IMG/VR virus record: IMGVR_UViG_3300042988_000630
Coordinates: 1-36,871 of that record
DNA length: 36,871 nucleotides
Direction: 5' to 3' (one strand)
Origin: a virus
Shown in pieces: positions 12,801-17,487 of this stretch (its first letter is position 1; each line of letters begins with the position of its first letter). The notes beneath the pieces are model-generated. The model saw only the letters and a program-made list of their open reading frames with translations, had not been told where the DNA came from and did not search any database. The translations under genes and the position numbers were made by a program.

Positions 12801-15110
12801 GGCTACGTGCCCTTCAGCCGTTACGGCGACTACGTGGTGACGGTGAAGGAGAAGATCGCCGACCTGACCTTCAAGGCCGACGGCAACGGCGGCTACCTCG
12901 TCGGCGACGTGCCGGCATCCATGACCGAGGACATGCTATCGCTGGGTGCCACCCAGACCGAGGGCGGCAAGTGGTCGATTCGCGCCGAGCAAAAGAAGGC
13001 CGTGGACCGCCTGACCGAGCAGACCGTCTACTCCGCCAAGGTGGAAACCGGACTGCGCGACCTGATCCCGTCGCGCAGCGCTCAGTCGGTGGAGGACATC
13101 CCAGCCGTGCGCGAGGCGATTGAGAAGGCCCGGCGCGAGTGGGTGGGCGACAATCCGGCCCGCCGCATCGTCGCCTTCAAGAGCACCCAGCGGAAGCCTG
13201 ACGCGCCCGTGCGCCTGTCCGATGTCGATGCCCTGGCCGAGATCGCCAGTATCGACAACGCCACCTGGGACGCCGTGCGCGACAAGCTGGCCGACGCCAT
13301 CAAGTCCCGCAGCTTCCGCAAGCACTTCTTCCACTCCGACAACGTGGCGGGCTACACGGGCGACTTCGAGCGCTCGGTGGCCGACTACGTGATCGGCATG
13401 GCCGGCTACCTGTCGCGGCGCCAGCACATGAAGCGCTGGGACAACTCGGTGTCGGCCATCACCGACAAGCCGAAGCTGGCCGACTATGCGGCGAAGTACC
13501 GGCAGTACGTGAACGACCCGCAGGAGGAACTGGCGCTGGTGCGGCAGATCGGGTTCTTCGCCTACATCGCGGGTGTGATGGCCACGGCCTTCGTTAACCT
13601 GACGCAGGTGCCCATGCTGTCGGTGCCAACCCTGGCGCAGGTGGCGCCCACCTCCCTCGTGCTCAAGGAAACGGCCCGGGCCTACAAGGACGCGCTGAAG
13701 ATGCTGGGCCGCCCGACCCGGGTGGGCCTTGATATGTTCGACCCCGAGAAGGCGCCGGCCGACGTGCGCGACGCCCTGAAGGAGGCTTGGGCCGAGGGCT
13801 CCTTCGTGCCGCTCGAAACCTTTGACCTGATGATGACGGCCCGCCAGCGCAACGTCGGCGCCCGCAAGGGGGTTCGGGCCTTCAACAACGCGACGCAAGT
13901 GGTGTCGATGGCCTTCACCTTCGCCGAGCGCATGAACCGCCTGGTGACGTTCATCGCCGCCGCCCGACTGGCCGAGAAGCGGGCTGTGCAGGAGAACGCC
14001 AAGCGTGTGCTGGCCGGGGATGCCCTGGCCCGCCAGACGACGCTGGGCAAGAACTGGACGCCCAAGAACTTCGCCGAATGGGTGGTGGACGAGTCGCAGT
14101 ACCGCATGGGCAAGGCCAACCGCCCGACCATGATGCGCGGCGTGGGCTCTGCCCTCATGCAGTTCAAGGGCTTCATGCTCCAGACCTTCGAGGCCTGGTA
14201 CCGCATGGCCGCCCTGCACGGCAAGGACGGCAAGCTGGCCGCCCTGGCATCGCTGGCCAGCGTGGTGGCAATCGGTGGTATCTGGGGTCTGCCGGGCGCT
14301 GATGACCTGCGCAAGCTGATCGAGTCGATCTACCGCCAGATCACCACCCGCGACCTCGACCTGAAGACCGAGCTTCGCGCCTGGGTGGCTCGCACCTCGG
14401 GCAGCAATGCCGTCGGCCAGATGGTCACCAAGGGCGCCAGCTACCCGCTGGGCGTGGACCTGACCCGGGTGGGCCTGGGATCGGTGGTGCCGGATTCCCC
14501 GCTGGCAGCGGCCGGCATCCCGTTCGACCTGCTGGTGGGCCGCCCGAAGCGGGCCTTCGAGAAGGGCTCGACCGGCGACTACATCGGCGCGGCCGCAGAG
14601 TTCACGCCGAACTTCGCCAAGAACATGCTGGTGGCTGGTGGCTGGCGCCTCGACGGCGTGCGCGACAAGCAGGGCAACCGCATCCTGACGCCCGACGAGT
14701 TGACCGGTGCCGACATCGGCATGCGGGCCATCGGCTTCCAGCCGTCGATCGTCACCGACGTGCGCGACTACGAGTATGCCCAGCGCCGTCAGGAAACCGC
14801 CGTCGATGCGATGAAGCGCAGCTACACCAACAAGATCGCCAAGGTGATCGGCCAGATGGAGCGCACCAGTGATCCGGCCGAACTCAAGAAGCTGGATGAG
14901 CGGCTGGCGGAACTCTATGCCGAGATCGACGAGCACAACGCGAAGGCCGATCCCGAGGCTGTCATCAGGATCGGGGCGCGTGCAATCCGTAACCGCGTGG
15001 CGCGTGAGATGGAAGGCGTGAAATCGACCTGGGGCCGTGAGCGCAAGGCGGCGCGTGGTGCTGCCGAGGAACTGCGCGGGGTGTTCGGCCTAGACGAGGA
15101 CCAGGAGTAG
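804..15110 (+). CDS. Giant polyvalent ejection/antirestriction protein
   Basis: About 4,768 aa. Start: GTG at 804 with GAGG at 793-796 (7-nt spacer); an in-frame GTG at 783 lacks a clear RBS. Domains in order, with approximate residues from the 804 start: SLT-type lytic transglycosylase (64-185, catalytic Glu in HQESRY, E89); Gly/Ala-rich hydrophobic segments (253-546); small polyvalent modules joined by Ala/Pro linkers (546-1540); N6-adenine methylase (1543-1823, LEPSVGVGN at 1656, NPPF at 1723); SF2 helicase (about 2330-3110, GAGKT with K2356, DEMH from D2515, QREGRIIRRG at 3059); a nuclease-like domain resembling the phage barnase/EndoU/RelE-like group (3391-3523); zinc metallopeptidase (HEMFH, H3615-H3619); and a long C-terminal polyvalent region (from 3766) with hydrophobic stretches near 4250-4283 and 4478-4500. 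By analogy with Bcep22-like phages, it is probably packaged and injected with the DNA. Several linkers overlap small out-of-frame genes. Confidence 0.93.
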   Translation: MAKNTFLQSPFDNLLPEDATKAPVLPGQQPVKAQELPAIEQPKQEPDTRQPSTKATNLLPPPDYRPIFEAAAKEFNVPVNVLMALGHQESRYNPKAIGPETQWGRARGMMQYLDSTASGLGINPFDPGEAIPAAARQLRERLDKGYSMEDAVKEHFAGPNRKLWGQKTAAYGREVMEKVGRIGEMLGAEPAPVDDLTVLQQRLDQEEPGRFRVVTPELSRQLFRQQEVSDAEAIRAMPAPQAEAPSLASDVAKMGIGGVYKGIGQLVEGIGKIPQIVGDYTTTPLYNLITGQDKRTGNLLQGPAEAIKRYGENIQGGISTDTKQAIKDSAPDGNLLEPSTWTFGKAPSVRGYMALGADVLGGMLPVVAASVATGGASNAVRMGTAATVGGAQGGGAASQEARDAINDMAQKGTLEKESAYYRELIANGNTPEQALAKTRDAAERWAFLLTAPVSGAGGMATSKIISPAERIFSGANLPARIAGRAGLSGLEEGTQEVTEALQTKQGINQGAGTNLNPMDGTFADFVLGAMAGGVPGAVAGAASKREATQPEAIQPAEPTPAETAPAAPAAPAAPVTAPAPQPAPGPLSRAVENAAEVAAPEQRVTVTAPEGQITGFVESYQQDGQGGFAARVLGDDGQVYNFTSADGVTITPEAPKAGPLTAAVEAVAATQPAAPAPVPEQPAAPVEAAATPVQATPVEQAAPVAPAPAPEAALVLADMDEAALRERLKYIARQAKDNGGWNKMLSQARREVEREINKRTAQPQETSNAAVDTARVRVRDDGAASPQAPAEAQPGEPGGRQAVAQPADSAAPAAAEVLPDARTDVPSAGQTADVGTALTQPTADAAATGKGKSETAAETELKAAQAAWAQAHTNANGQRLKTARLARLRERRSEAEPGTPLRRDIDNDIAQLEKEIGASPEAAQARDEHAGKWFGSREKADAYLAKKKIGGTHQVVQTGKVRFEVKPKGVEDGNNQRPVGQPDGAEAVVGQQAGQQAQAAAAEAAPQEVVGFAQWWEGLNAAQQAQAFQAVGAIGTGSQATKASELPSNGITERIKALHAGGWQPQAQNVQNAPQGAAATEAQAPADQAPETARGDAAAAAANGVPADGRAAPVEAAGITAANTTERNATVAPPAQPAANDAAAPTEPTPPGGGKPDLFAGNKIFTADKVEAARARLRSKLNQMNSGIDPEVVIDGMTIAGAYIEAGVRKFSDYAAAMTGDFGDAIKPYLLSFYEAARNYPGIQADGMTSVEQAKAEHAALMKTADTAPVAEAIGETVEKPAKRTKKTGAKTDMTLTQDWGMEHIDAYSDEGEQVKAAFLKEAKTYLNTVAGILAEQGFTPHTDAKGRPEKAVSVNESGVATSGDVTLTLDGPNGIGIYAHIGGTSLRGAVPTTASGVSLMVRVAQGGDRFGVKDRNRWMPVDLSAADLSELMRKAVGEFKPKGAQDAKPVQTQPVPARDTAEAGADAAAGDRDRQPVGPGVAGGGDGTAEGGQVSGSADGAGAGGARGTERAGQQPPGAARDRAGVRPDAGPADNAADFVIDAEDIGKGGLGKKYRDNVAAIRILKTIETDGRVATPDERKQLAKYVGWGAMKGPFDPENKQWAKQHAELKELLSPEEFRAARKSTLDAHYTSPVAIGAMNAALERLGYKGGRMLEPSVGVGNFFGLMPAGVRKASQLYGVELDSLTSRMVAALYPKAKIAKATGFEDFQIPSEFFDLVQGNPPFGSQPLVDAERSPYSGFSIHNYFLAKGIDKLRPGGIMQVVVSHNFLDAQDNRARKWISERASLIGAVRLPNTAFKDNAGTEVVTDILIFQKRDADGAGRSDVVDGWVDVVDQVNTNPKTGESVTHKVSRVFTQKPNLVLGKPSAGGTMYRANEYTVEATGDIGPQLDAWVQTLPEGIYTPIERKPEAETNMAVPDGVKAGSYFVGADGEIMQRGDDVLGDKTARAWTAPNAKAAERMKGMIGLRDALRTQMRLERSPDAAEAEIEANRATLNKLYDAFLKAHGHINSQTNRRLFLDDTEAQLIQALEFDYDKGISKATAEKEGIDPREPSATKADIFKRRVAFPPQDFMTVATAKDALLASLNYRGKVDPAYMADVYGKPMDEIVKELGDVVYDDPQAGIVTADEYLSGDVKTRLAEAKAAAQSDPKYKRNVEALEKVIPIDKKPSEISVSIGAAFVPAEVYEQFVKHISGGNATAGYIKATGQWLLAFTGGTEPALNTGKFGTAQMSAQELFQLTMLGRGAVVKKTVRNPDGTTTTVVMEKETEAAREKQNAIRAEWQSWLWSEPARADQIASIYNDKMNRIVKRKYDGSHLSFPGMNPAISLLEHQKNGVWRGLQSYQVLYDHVVGAGKTFEMATLAMEMRRLGIARKPLFVVPNHLTLQWRSEFTRLYPGSNILAATPEDFSKDNRERLFSKIVTGDWDAVVIGHSSLKKIGLPEETEKAVLQEQIDEVSQAIEDMKRARGDRNIVRDMEGIKARLEAKMKDKLAAIGKRSKVVTFDELGIDAMFIDEMHEFKNLAYNSTMDRNPGMGNPNGSAKAFDLFVKTRWLFDTFGDKTPYITATGTPVSNSLVEMFNMQRYMQYPTLKRDGLHVFDAWAKQFGSVENVYEVAPSGSGYRQSTRFAKFTNLPGLMSLYNSFADTITLDDLKAQEEAQGKRFPVPKMVNGKPQIVVAQRSPAVANLMGVPMAKTDEAGQIKFLADLKAPIQITQKPDTGKWTAKVGESHLGEFDTEQDARLKIVERAMTPEVTVDPESILGRFGRLKQLTKETKGKVNALSLTGEANKAGLDYRLVNPAAPDFPGSKINLAVDNMVRTYKQWDADKGTQLVFCDLSIPLSARASYSSKARRLYVRDDAGAVEMKRGTMHTLEGQESLPYFVVQRGEKDAKRFDVYDAASGLLVIRDARTKQDAVDQANTALADENKRQRWIDRREAAGEITQEAIDEFNNENDIEADGIEAFTREDIAGVSGAAKFSVYDDIKAKLIGKGIPEREIAFIHDYGTPTAKDKLFKAVNTGEVRFLLGSTPKMGAGTNVQKRLVGLHHIDAPWRPSDLEQREGRIIRRGNELYNRDPEGFEVFIGRYATEQTYDTRRWQILEHKARGIEQLRNFDGTINEIDDIEGEAANAADMKAAASGDPLILEETRLRNDMRRLEQLQAAHADDVLSMNRKARSADEYAKTIGPRQLAEVNTLVAAVKKNPVDKDGFAPVAIDGKKFDAKEAAQEEIARAFSVVRTGLREESIVVFRGVEFTLMRNGNVTLAESPTGTIGSWSVSEAFSPSGFVQRMVNYVGRLPAMSDNIQASIDKSAKDAVALREQAKTPFGQAADLEAAREEYKRVQRALLAKGPAVPESQKPAVAAGIEAQKARLRELGLGEALDEFFASAEDQPRYSVRPDGTPDAEFGPFYTEMDAGTAIVRLMGEQAGEAIVTHPVLGEISLVYGDGRAGLRHIADRRGDDILGRLPDLLANGKVYTKPGQETRVFVGNDRDEAVLRLDWNGQAKTWLLSAYEKYPDLKTGQTAKVSRRSQTVRERSAPGLSVAEARKAITTGSVGSVVRNLLDNGLIVVHQTPKTLPKRIGRNVRNVQAVTTPDGRVHIVASAVTRENARAVLLHEMFHQGGERLIGTAEWGKLMGRMASIYRQSEQSTGRAREFFDRARERVAAAKAQGAVDTRMEVEEFAAYAIEEYERAPDSLPAAIRKWVEDLIGAVKAWLSVRYGKQVGQVTPAQLAVIAKLAVIDRGASYGPEMLNGLGTLFPATDGANFSVAPEQAGAVIDEASNALDDTGPIAKDDYIGRVVGDLSLGAKLIVHPRTVAAVHPEFTPVYRTAISQMETRDEIISDLGKDVRAYDLLEQAGKDNVNRALELGRLTSTVFSTDQLREGVENTGFRKVVVIGEDGKPQTAKVPVTSLLTKPGESITLTDDEIVAYKGLRAMFDRALDMMRDQTLDELGFSEFAGKPNAAQAIRDLITDQTPADQAEKLRNIAKFVAEIEQAKRAGYVPFSRYGDYVVTVKEKIADLTFKADGNGGYLVGDVPASMTEDMLSLGATQTEGGKWSIRAEQKKAVDRLTEQTVYSAKVETGLRDLIPSRSAQSVEDIPAVREAIEKARREWVGDNPARRIVAFKSTQRKPDAPVRLSDVDALAEIASIDNATWDAVRDKLADAIKSRSFRKHFFHSDNVAGYTGDFERSVADYVIGMAGYLSRRQHMKRWDNSVSAITDKPKLADYAAKYRQYVNDPQEELALVRQIGFFAYIAGVMATAFVNLTQVPMLSVPTLAQVAPTSLVLKETARAYKDALKMLGRPTRVGLDMFDPEKAPADVRDALKEAWAEGSFVPLETFDLMMTARQRNVGARKGVRAFNNATQVVSMAFTFAERMNRLVTFIAAARLAEKRAVQENAKRVLAGDALARQTTLGKNWTPKNFAEWVVDESQYRMGKANRPTMMRGVGSALMQFKGFMLQTFEAWYRMAALHGKDGKLAALASLASVVAIGGIWGLPGADDLRKLIESIYRQITTRDLDLKTELRAWVARTSGSNAVGQMVTKGASYPLGVDLTRVGLGSVVPDSPLAAAGIPFDLLVGRPKRAFEKGSTGDYIGAAAEFTPNFAKNMLVAGGWRLDGVRDKQGNRILTPDELTGADIGMRAIGFQPSIVTDVRDYEYAQRRQETAVDAMKRSYTNKIAKVIGQMERTSDPAELKKLDERLAELYAEIDEHNAKADPEAVIRIGARAIRNRVAREMEGVKSTWGRERKAARGAAEELRGVFGLDEDQE
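3106..3318 (+). CDS. Nested gene N1 inside the giant ORF (70 aa, unknown)
   Basis: The ATG at 3106 has AGGAG at 3094-3098 (7-nt spacer). The 70-aa product has a balanced composition, with helices rich in Leu/Arg (LKHLRRRNLVSLEDARLLRS), unlike an out-of-frame shadow. By hand count only about 7 of 70 codons end in A or T, so the GC3 bias follows this frame. Here the giant frame reads a featureless Ala/Pro/Gly/Asp/Arg stretch between two well-formed modules. The gene starts where the module ending in INKRTAQPQE finishes. Function unknown. Either a genuine overlapping gene or a former separate gene read through by a fused ORF. Confidence 0.55.
   Translation: MQQSIPLVYEFEMTVPQALKHLRRRNLVSLEDARLLRSLLIARRPLPQKFYPTLELMFLLRAKPPTLARH
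3718..3831 (+). CDS. Nested gene N2 inside the giant ORF (37 aa, basic)
   Basis: AAAGGAG at 3705-3711 precedes the ATG at 3718 by 6 nt. The product has 37 aa, ends at TAG TAG and is Lys/Pro/Gln rich (KPASKPKQQQPKPPRKK), suggesting a small basic, possibly nucleic-acid-binding peptide. It uses the same frame as N1 and N4 relative to the giant ORF. The 30 nt around its start closely match those around the N4 start (5117-5146). Function not recognised. Confidence 0.45.
   Translation: MATTNVPSGSPMAQKRWSGSKPASKPKQQQPKPPRKK
4009..4161 (+). CDS. Possible nested gene N3 inside the giant ORF (50 aa, basic)
   Basis: This frame encodes a 50-aa basic peptide rich in Lys, Arg, Gln and Pro (KPRQIKRQKQREAMQPPQ), with most codons ending in G or C. 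It occupies another Ala-rich linker of the giant protein and uses the same frame as N1, N2 and N4. Unlike them it has no clear Shine-Dalgarno sequence. An upstream in-frame ATG at 3949 overlaps a protein-like part of the giant frame and seems less likely. Weakest of the four nested candidates. Confidence 0.28.
   Translation: MSKTHRKEPRQPKLKPRQIKRQKQREAMQPPQPPMEYQRMEEPPRWKPLG
5143..5427 (+). CDS. Nested gene N4 inside the giant ORF (94 aa, unknown)
   Basis: The ATG at 5143 follows AAAGGAG (5130-5136) at 6 nt. The 94-aa product looks like a folded protein: a short Tyr/Pro-rich N-terminus, then helical segments such as TEIANRWALGWPEAVTELLK and a C-terminal SRHEI-like stretch (LARHEIAQEYGL). By hand count about 9 of 94 codons end in A or T. 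The overlapping giant frame is Gly/Ala/Asp/Arg-rich low complexity and becomes protein-like again exactly at the nested stop (ADFVIDAED). The gene lies between the module ending EFKPKG and the methylase domain. I know no function for it; strongest nested gene of the four. Confidence 0.6.
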   Translation: MQSLYKPSLYPPGIRQKLGLMPPLATEIANRWALGWPEAVTELLKAGKYLEALTAQEQAEREALSEPGNSHLARHEIAQEYGLTLGPPTMPPTS

Positions 15111-15233
15111 GATGATGGCCACCTGGGCAGCCAGAAACAGGATGCCCAGCCTGACCGCTTTCGCCTGCGACTTGCGCGAGATGAGGTATGGCCACCGGTA
15201 GGCAAGTTCGATGTCGCGGACGGGTTTGGACAT
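15090..15233 (-). CDS. Small single-pass membrane protein (47 aa)
   Basis: ATG at 15233, stop at 15090. The product has a basic N-terminal half (ISRKSQAKAVR) followed by one hydrophobic helix (LGILFLAAQVAIILLLVLV) at the very C-terminus. It begins 10 nt after the stop of the RHH gene, so the two are probably co-transcribed and coupled. Its last 21 nt overlap the end of the giant gene on the other strand. Possible roles include lysis timing or exclusion, but nothing in the sequence decides between them. Confidence 0.55.
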   Translation of the reverse strand: MSKPVRDIELAYRWPYLISRKSQAKAVRLGILFLAAQVAIILLLVLV

Positions 15234-15243
15234 GGCCGGATTA

Positions 15244-15522
15244 TCAGCGCTGGTCAATTTTGCGGACGGCTTCCTGCACGCGGCGGAACCGGATGATCTC
15301 TGCCTCGGCGGCCTTGGCCACCACGTCCCGAATGAAGGACGCCTTGGAGAAGATCACCCTGTTCTCCACAAGGTAATCAAGCTGCATCATCAGCGGCTCG
15401 GGGATCGGGGTGTTCAGGCCGATCTTGCGCGTGGGATCGCCGTGCCGCCAGGGCTCCGGGGCCGCCTTCCCCTGGCGCTTGGGCCCGGCCTTCGTTTTCC
15501 GACGGGGGTTCACGTTCACCAC
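15244..15522 (-). CDS. Ribbon-helix-helix DNA-binding protein
   Basis: The C-terminal 55 residues fit an RHH (Arc/MetJ-like) fold: a strand-like segment (RKIGLNTPIPEPLMMQLD) followed by two helices (LDYLVENRVIFSKASFIRDVV). A basic N-terminal tail (NPRRKTKAGPKRQG) precedes it. The start is uncertain: GTG codons at 15522, 15519 and 15513 are plausible, and a TTG at 15555 would extend it over two direct repeats that look like operators. It is divergent from the lysis cassette and upstream of a small membrane protein. Probably a repressor of its own operon and perhaps of the lysis promoter. Confidence 0.65.
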   Translation of the reverse strand: MVNVNPRRKTKAGPKRQGKAAPEPWRHGDPTRKIGLNTPIPEPLMMQLDYLVENRVIFSKASFIRDVVAKAAEAEIIRFRRVQEAVRKIDQR

Positions 15523-15528
15523 GGTTCT

Positions 15529-15557
15529 GCACCAATCCGCACTACATCGCACCAATC
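15529..15557. repeat. Direct repeats GCACCAATC, 20 bp apart
   Basis: GCACCAATC occurs at 15529-15537 and 15549-15557, two helical turns apart, immediately upstream of the probable GTG start of the RHH gene. RHH repressors usually bind short tandem sites, so these are candidate autoregulatory operators (inference). Confidence 0.45.
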
Positions 15558-15591
15558 AAGATGACACCGGAAGGCCTGGGACGCGAGATGG

Positions 15592-15613
15592 TCACACCAA
15601 ATTACCGGTGTGA
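15592..15613. promoter_or_regulatory. Palindromic operator candidate upstream of the lysis promoter
   Basis: TCACACC (15592-15598) and GGTGTGA (15607-15613) are perfect 7-bp inverted repeats separated by 8 bp. The element lies between the RHH gene and the late-promoter motif at 15626, about where a regulator of the divergent promoters would bind. Confidence 0.5.
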
Positions 15614-15620
15614 ATTCGTG

Positions 15621-15647
15621 ACCAATGGCGCTAAAATCGCGCCACCT
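15621..15647 (+). promoter_or_regulatory. Candidate late promoter, shared motif copy 2
   Basis: TGGCGCTAAAATCG (15626-15639), two variable bases, then CCACCT (15642-15647), matching 751-777 at 20 of 22 positions. The -10-like TAAAAT is at 15632-15637. The first start codon of the lysis cassette is about 30 nt further on. Confidence 0.6.
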
Positions 15648-15668
15648 TTCAGGGCAGCAGGGGAAACA

Positions 15669-15761
15669 ATGTCCACAAGCCACACGCAGAACCACCGATC
15701 TCCACCGTGGGCCATTGGGCTCGCACTGGTCGGCGTTCACTCATCCTGGGGGTGGCGATAA
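15669..15761 (+). CDS. Short leader ORF before the holin-like gene (30 aa)
   Basis: ATG at 15669 with AGGGG at 15659-15663 (5-nt spacer). It encodes 30 aa with a short hydrophobic patch (WAIGLALVG). Its TAA (15759-15761) directly abuts the GTG start of the next gene, which suggests translational coupling. It is the first ORF after the promoter motif. It may be a leader peptide or a small membrane-active peptide; the sequence alone does not decide. Confidence 0.4.
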   Translation: MSTSHTQNHRSPPWAIGLALVGVHSSWGWR

Positions 15762-16028
15762 GTGGACCAAAATATGTTCAACATCGCCGTCGGCCTGATC
15801 GCTTTCCTCGGTGGCTGGTGGATGAAGGTCATGTGGCAGACCCTGAAAGATTTGCAGAGAGCGGATGCGAAGTTGGCCGACAAGGTGACGTCAATCGAGG
15901 TTCTGGTGGCCGGCCAGTACATCAAGCGCGACGACTTCGAGAAGGTGGTGGACAAGGTTGCCACTGAGATTTTCGCAAGGCTCGACAAGATCGACGACAA
16001 ACTGGATCGGAAGGCGGACAAGCAATGA
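15762..16028 (+). CDS. Holin-like small membrane protein
   Basis: GTG start at 15762 preceded by a GGGGGTGG run (15748-15755, 6-nt spacer); ATG at 15774 is the alternative. It has 88 aa: one N-terminal hydrophobic helix (FNIAVGLIAFLGGWWMKVMW), then an amphipathic, charged coiled-coil tail ending in repeated Asp/Lys (DKIDDKLDRKADKQ). This one-TM, charged-tail layout is common among small holins or holin-associated proteins next to phage endolysins. It overlaps the next gene by 4 nt (ATGA). The assignment rests on topology and position, not on a signature motif. Confidence 0.6.
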   Translation: MDQNMFNIAVGLIAFLGGWWMKVMWQTLKDLQRADAKLADKVTSIEVLVAGQYIKRDDFEKVVDKVATEIFARLDKIDDKLDRKADKQ

Positions 16029-16954
16029 TGCGGTTTCGACACCTGTTCCTGATTGGCGGATCAGCCATCGTGCTGGCCGCGCTCTACCTCACTGACCCCG
16101 ACCGAGGCATCACCACGGGCATGCTGGTGCTGTCCCTCGTGACGCCGCTGCTGGCGGTGGGCTTTGTGCACCTGGCGCGGAAAGCGCTGCACGACTACCC
16201 CGAGGCCGATGCCCGCACGCTGTTCCGCAAGGCGGGCGAGCACCCCATCGGCGCCGGCTTGGCGCTGATTGCGCTGGCGATCGTGGCCTACGGGCTCATG
16301 GGCCTGTTCGGCAGTGTCGCCCGAGCCGAAGTGCCTGACCGCGCCCGGCAGCACCTGCCGACACTCGCCAACGAGATTTCCGCGCACTGGCCCAGCATGG
16401 TGAACCCGCCGTACTTCGGCGGCCTGATCGAGCACGAAAGCTGCATCACCCTGACCCACTCACGCTGTTGGAGCGCCACCAGTCGCCTCAAGACCCAGCG
16501 CGAGGAAGGCGCCGGCCTCGGGCAACTGACCCGGGCATGGCACCCGGACGGCCGCCTGCGTTTCGATGCCCTGGCCGAGATGCGCGACAACCACCCGGTT
16601 CTGCGGGGCCTCGATTGGGCCACGATCTACCAGCGCCCGGACCTGCAAATGCGGGCCGTCGTGCTGAAGGTGCGCGGTGACTACCAGGCCCTCAACGTGG
16701 TGCAGTCACCGGCCAACCGCCTGCACTTCGCCGATGCCGCCTACAACGGGGGGCTTGGGGGCGTGCAGCGCGAGCGCCGGGCCTGCCAGGTCACGCCGGG
16801 CTGCGATCCGCAGGTGTGGTTCGGTCACGTGGAGCGCACCTGCATCAAGTCGCGCCAGCCGCTGTATGGCGGGCGCAGCGCATGCGACATCAACCGGCAC
16901 CACGTCCACGACGTCATCCACGTTCGGGCGCCGAAGTACCGGGGCCTTTTGTGA
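16025..16954 (+). CDS. Membrane-anchored lytic transglycosylase (endolysin)
   Basis: 309 aa. Three hydrophobic helices lie in the first 100 residues (about 7-22, 32-51 and 76-97). They are followed by a soluble domain with an SLT-like catalytic region (GGLIEHES near 133-139, Glu 136 or 138) and later features (GAGLGQLTRAW, FADAAYNGG) typical of phage transglycosylases. It sits between the holin-like gene and Rz/Rz1 and overlaps both by 4 nt. The enzyme would cut the glycan backbone of peptidoglycan. A three-helix N-terminus is more than a signal anchor and could include a holin function. ATG at 16028 is an alternative start. Confidence 0.8.
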   Translation: MMRFRHLFLIGGSAIVLAALYLTDPDRGITTGMLVLSLVTPLLAVGFVHLARKALHDYPEADARTLFRKAGEHPIGAGLALIALAIVAYGLMGLFGSVARAEVPDRARQHLPTLANEISAHWPSMVNPPYFGGLIEHESCITLTHSRCWSATSRLKTQREEGAGLGQLTRAWHPDGRLRFDALAEMRDNHPVLRGLDWATIYQRPDLQMRAVVLKVRGDYQALNVVQSPANRLHFADAAYNGGLGGVQRERRACQVTPGCDPQVWFGHVERTCIKSRQPLYGGRSACDINRHHVHDVIHVRAPKYRGLL

Positions 16955-17451
16955 TGGTTCGAGCCCTGGCCATCGCGCTGGCCCTGGCCGTCGGCTACGG
17001 GGCGGTGATGACCTACCAGGTGGCGGCCGAGCGGCGCGACCATGCCGACACCAGGGCTGCGCATGCCGAACAACTCGCCGGGCTCGAACGGGCCGCCCGC
17101 GAGGCCGAAAAGAGCGCCCGGGCCGAAGAACGACGGCGCGTGAAGGCGCTGGAAGGGATCATCCATGATGCCGAGACGAGACTCGGGCAGGCATTGGCCG
17201 ATGCTGCTGCCGCTACTGATGCTGGTGACCGGCTGCGCCAGCGTGTCGCCGAGCTTGCCTCCGCCTGCCGTGGAGCCCCCGGCGATCCCGCCGCTTCCGC
17301 CCCAGGCACGCCAGCCCGATCCGCCGCCGATTTGCTTGCCGACGTGCAGCGCCGGCTTGACGAGGCTGCGGACGGAATTGCTCGACACGCTGACCGGGCG
17401 CGATCCGCAGGGCTCGCCTGCCAGAAAGCCCACGGGTCACTGACGCCGTAG
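16954..17451 (+). CDS. Rz: Rz-type inner-membrane spanin
   Basis: ATG at 16954 overlaps the endolysin stop (TGATG). It has 165 aa: an N-terminal hydrophobic anchor (LAIALALAVGYGAVMTY), then a long Ala/Arg/Glu-rich periplasmic coiled coil (about 25-100), a Cys (SACRGAPG) and a helical C-terminus. This is the i-spanin layout; with Rz1 it joins inner and outer membranes in the last step of lysis. The Rz1 gene is embedded within it in another frame. Confidence 0.82.
   Translation: MVRALAIALALAVGYGAVMTYQVAAERRDHADTRAAHAEQLAGLERAAREAEKSARAEERRRVKALEGIIHDAETRLGQALADAAAATDAGDRLRQRVAELASACRGAPGDPAASAPGTPARSAADLLADVQRRLDEAADGIARHADRARSAGLACQKAHGSLTP
17165..17443 (+). CDS. Rz1: Rz1-type outer-membrane lipoprotein spanin, embedded in Rz
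   Basis: ATG at 17165, entirely inside Rz in the +1 frame. A basic N-terminus and hydrophobic stretch end in a lipobox (MLVTGC, Cys24), followed by a Pro-rich segment (SLPPPAVEPPAIPPLPP). Signal-peptidase-II lipoprotein plus Pro-rich body inside an Rz gene is the classic o-spanin arrangement. It stops 8 nt before Rz. Confidence 0.85.
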   Translation: MMPRRDSGRHWPMLLPLLMLVTGCASVSPSLPPPAVEPPAIPPLPPQARQPDPPPICLPTCSAGLTRLRTELLDTLTGRDPQGSPARKPTGH

Positions 17452-17487
17452 CCCAATCCGATGGCGCGTCCTCCCCGCGCCTGACCT

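Noticed and set aside
747-14936. Long minus-strand frames opposite the giant gene (for example 5091-7853, 7932-10367, 12936-14936)
   Set aside because: They are open only because the plus-strand gene is GC-rich. Compositions are His/Gly/Leu/Arg-biased without domains, and the plus strand carries clear catalytic motifs throughout.
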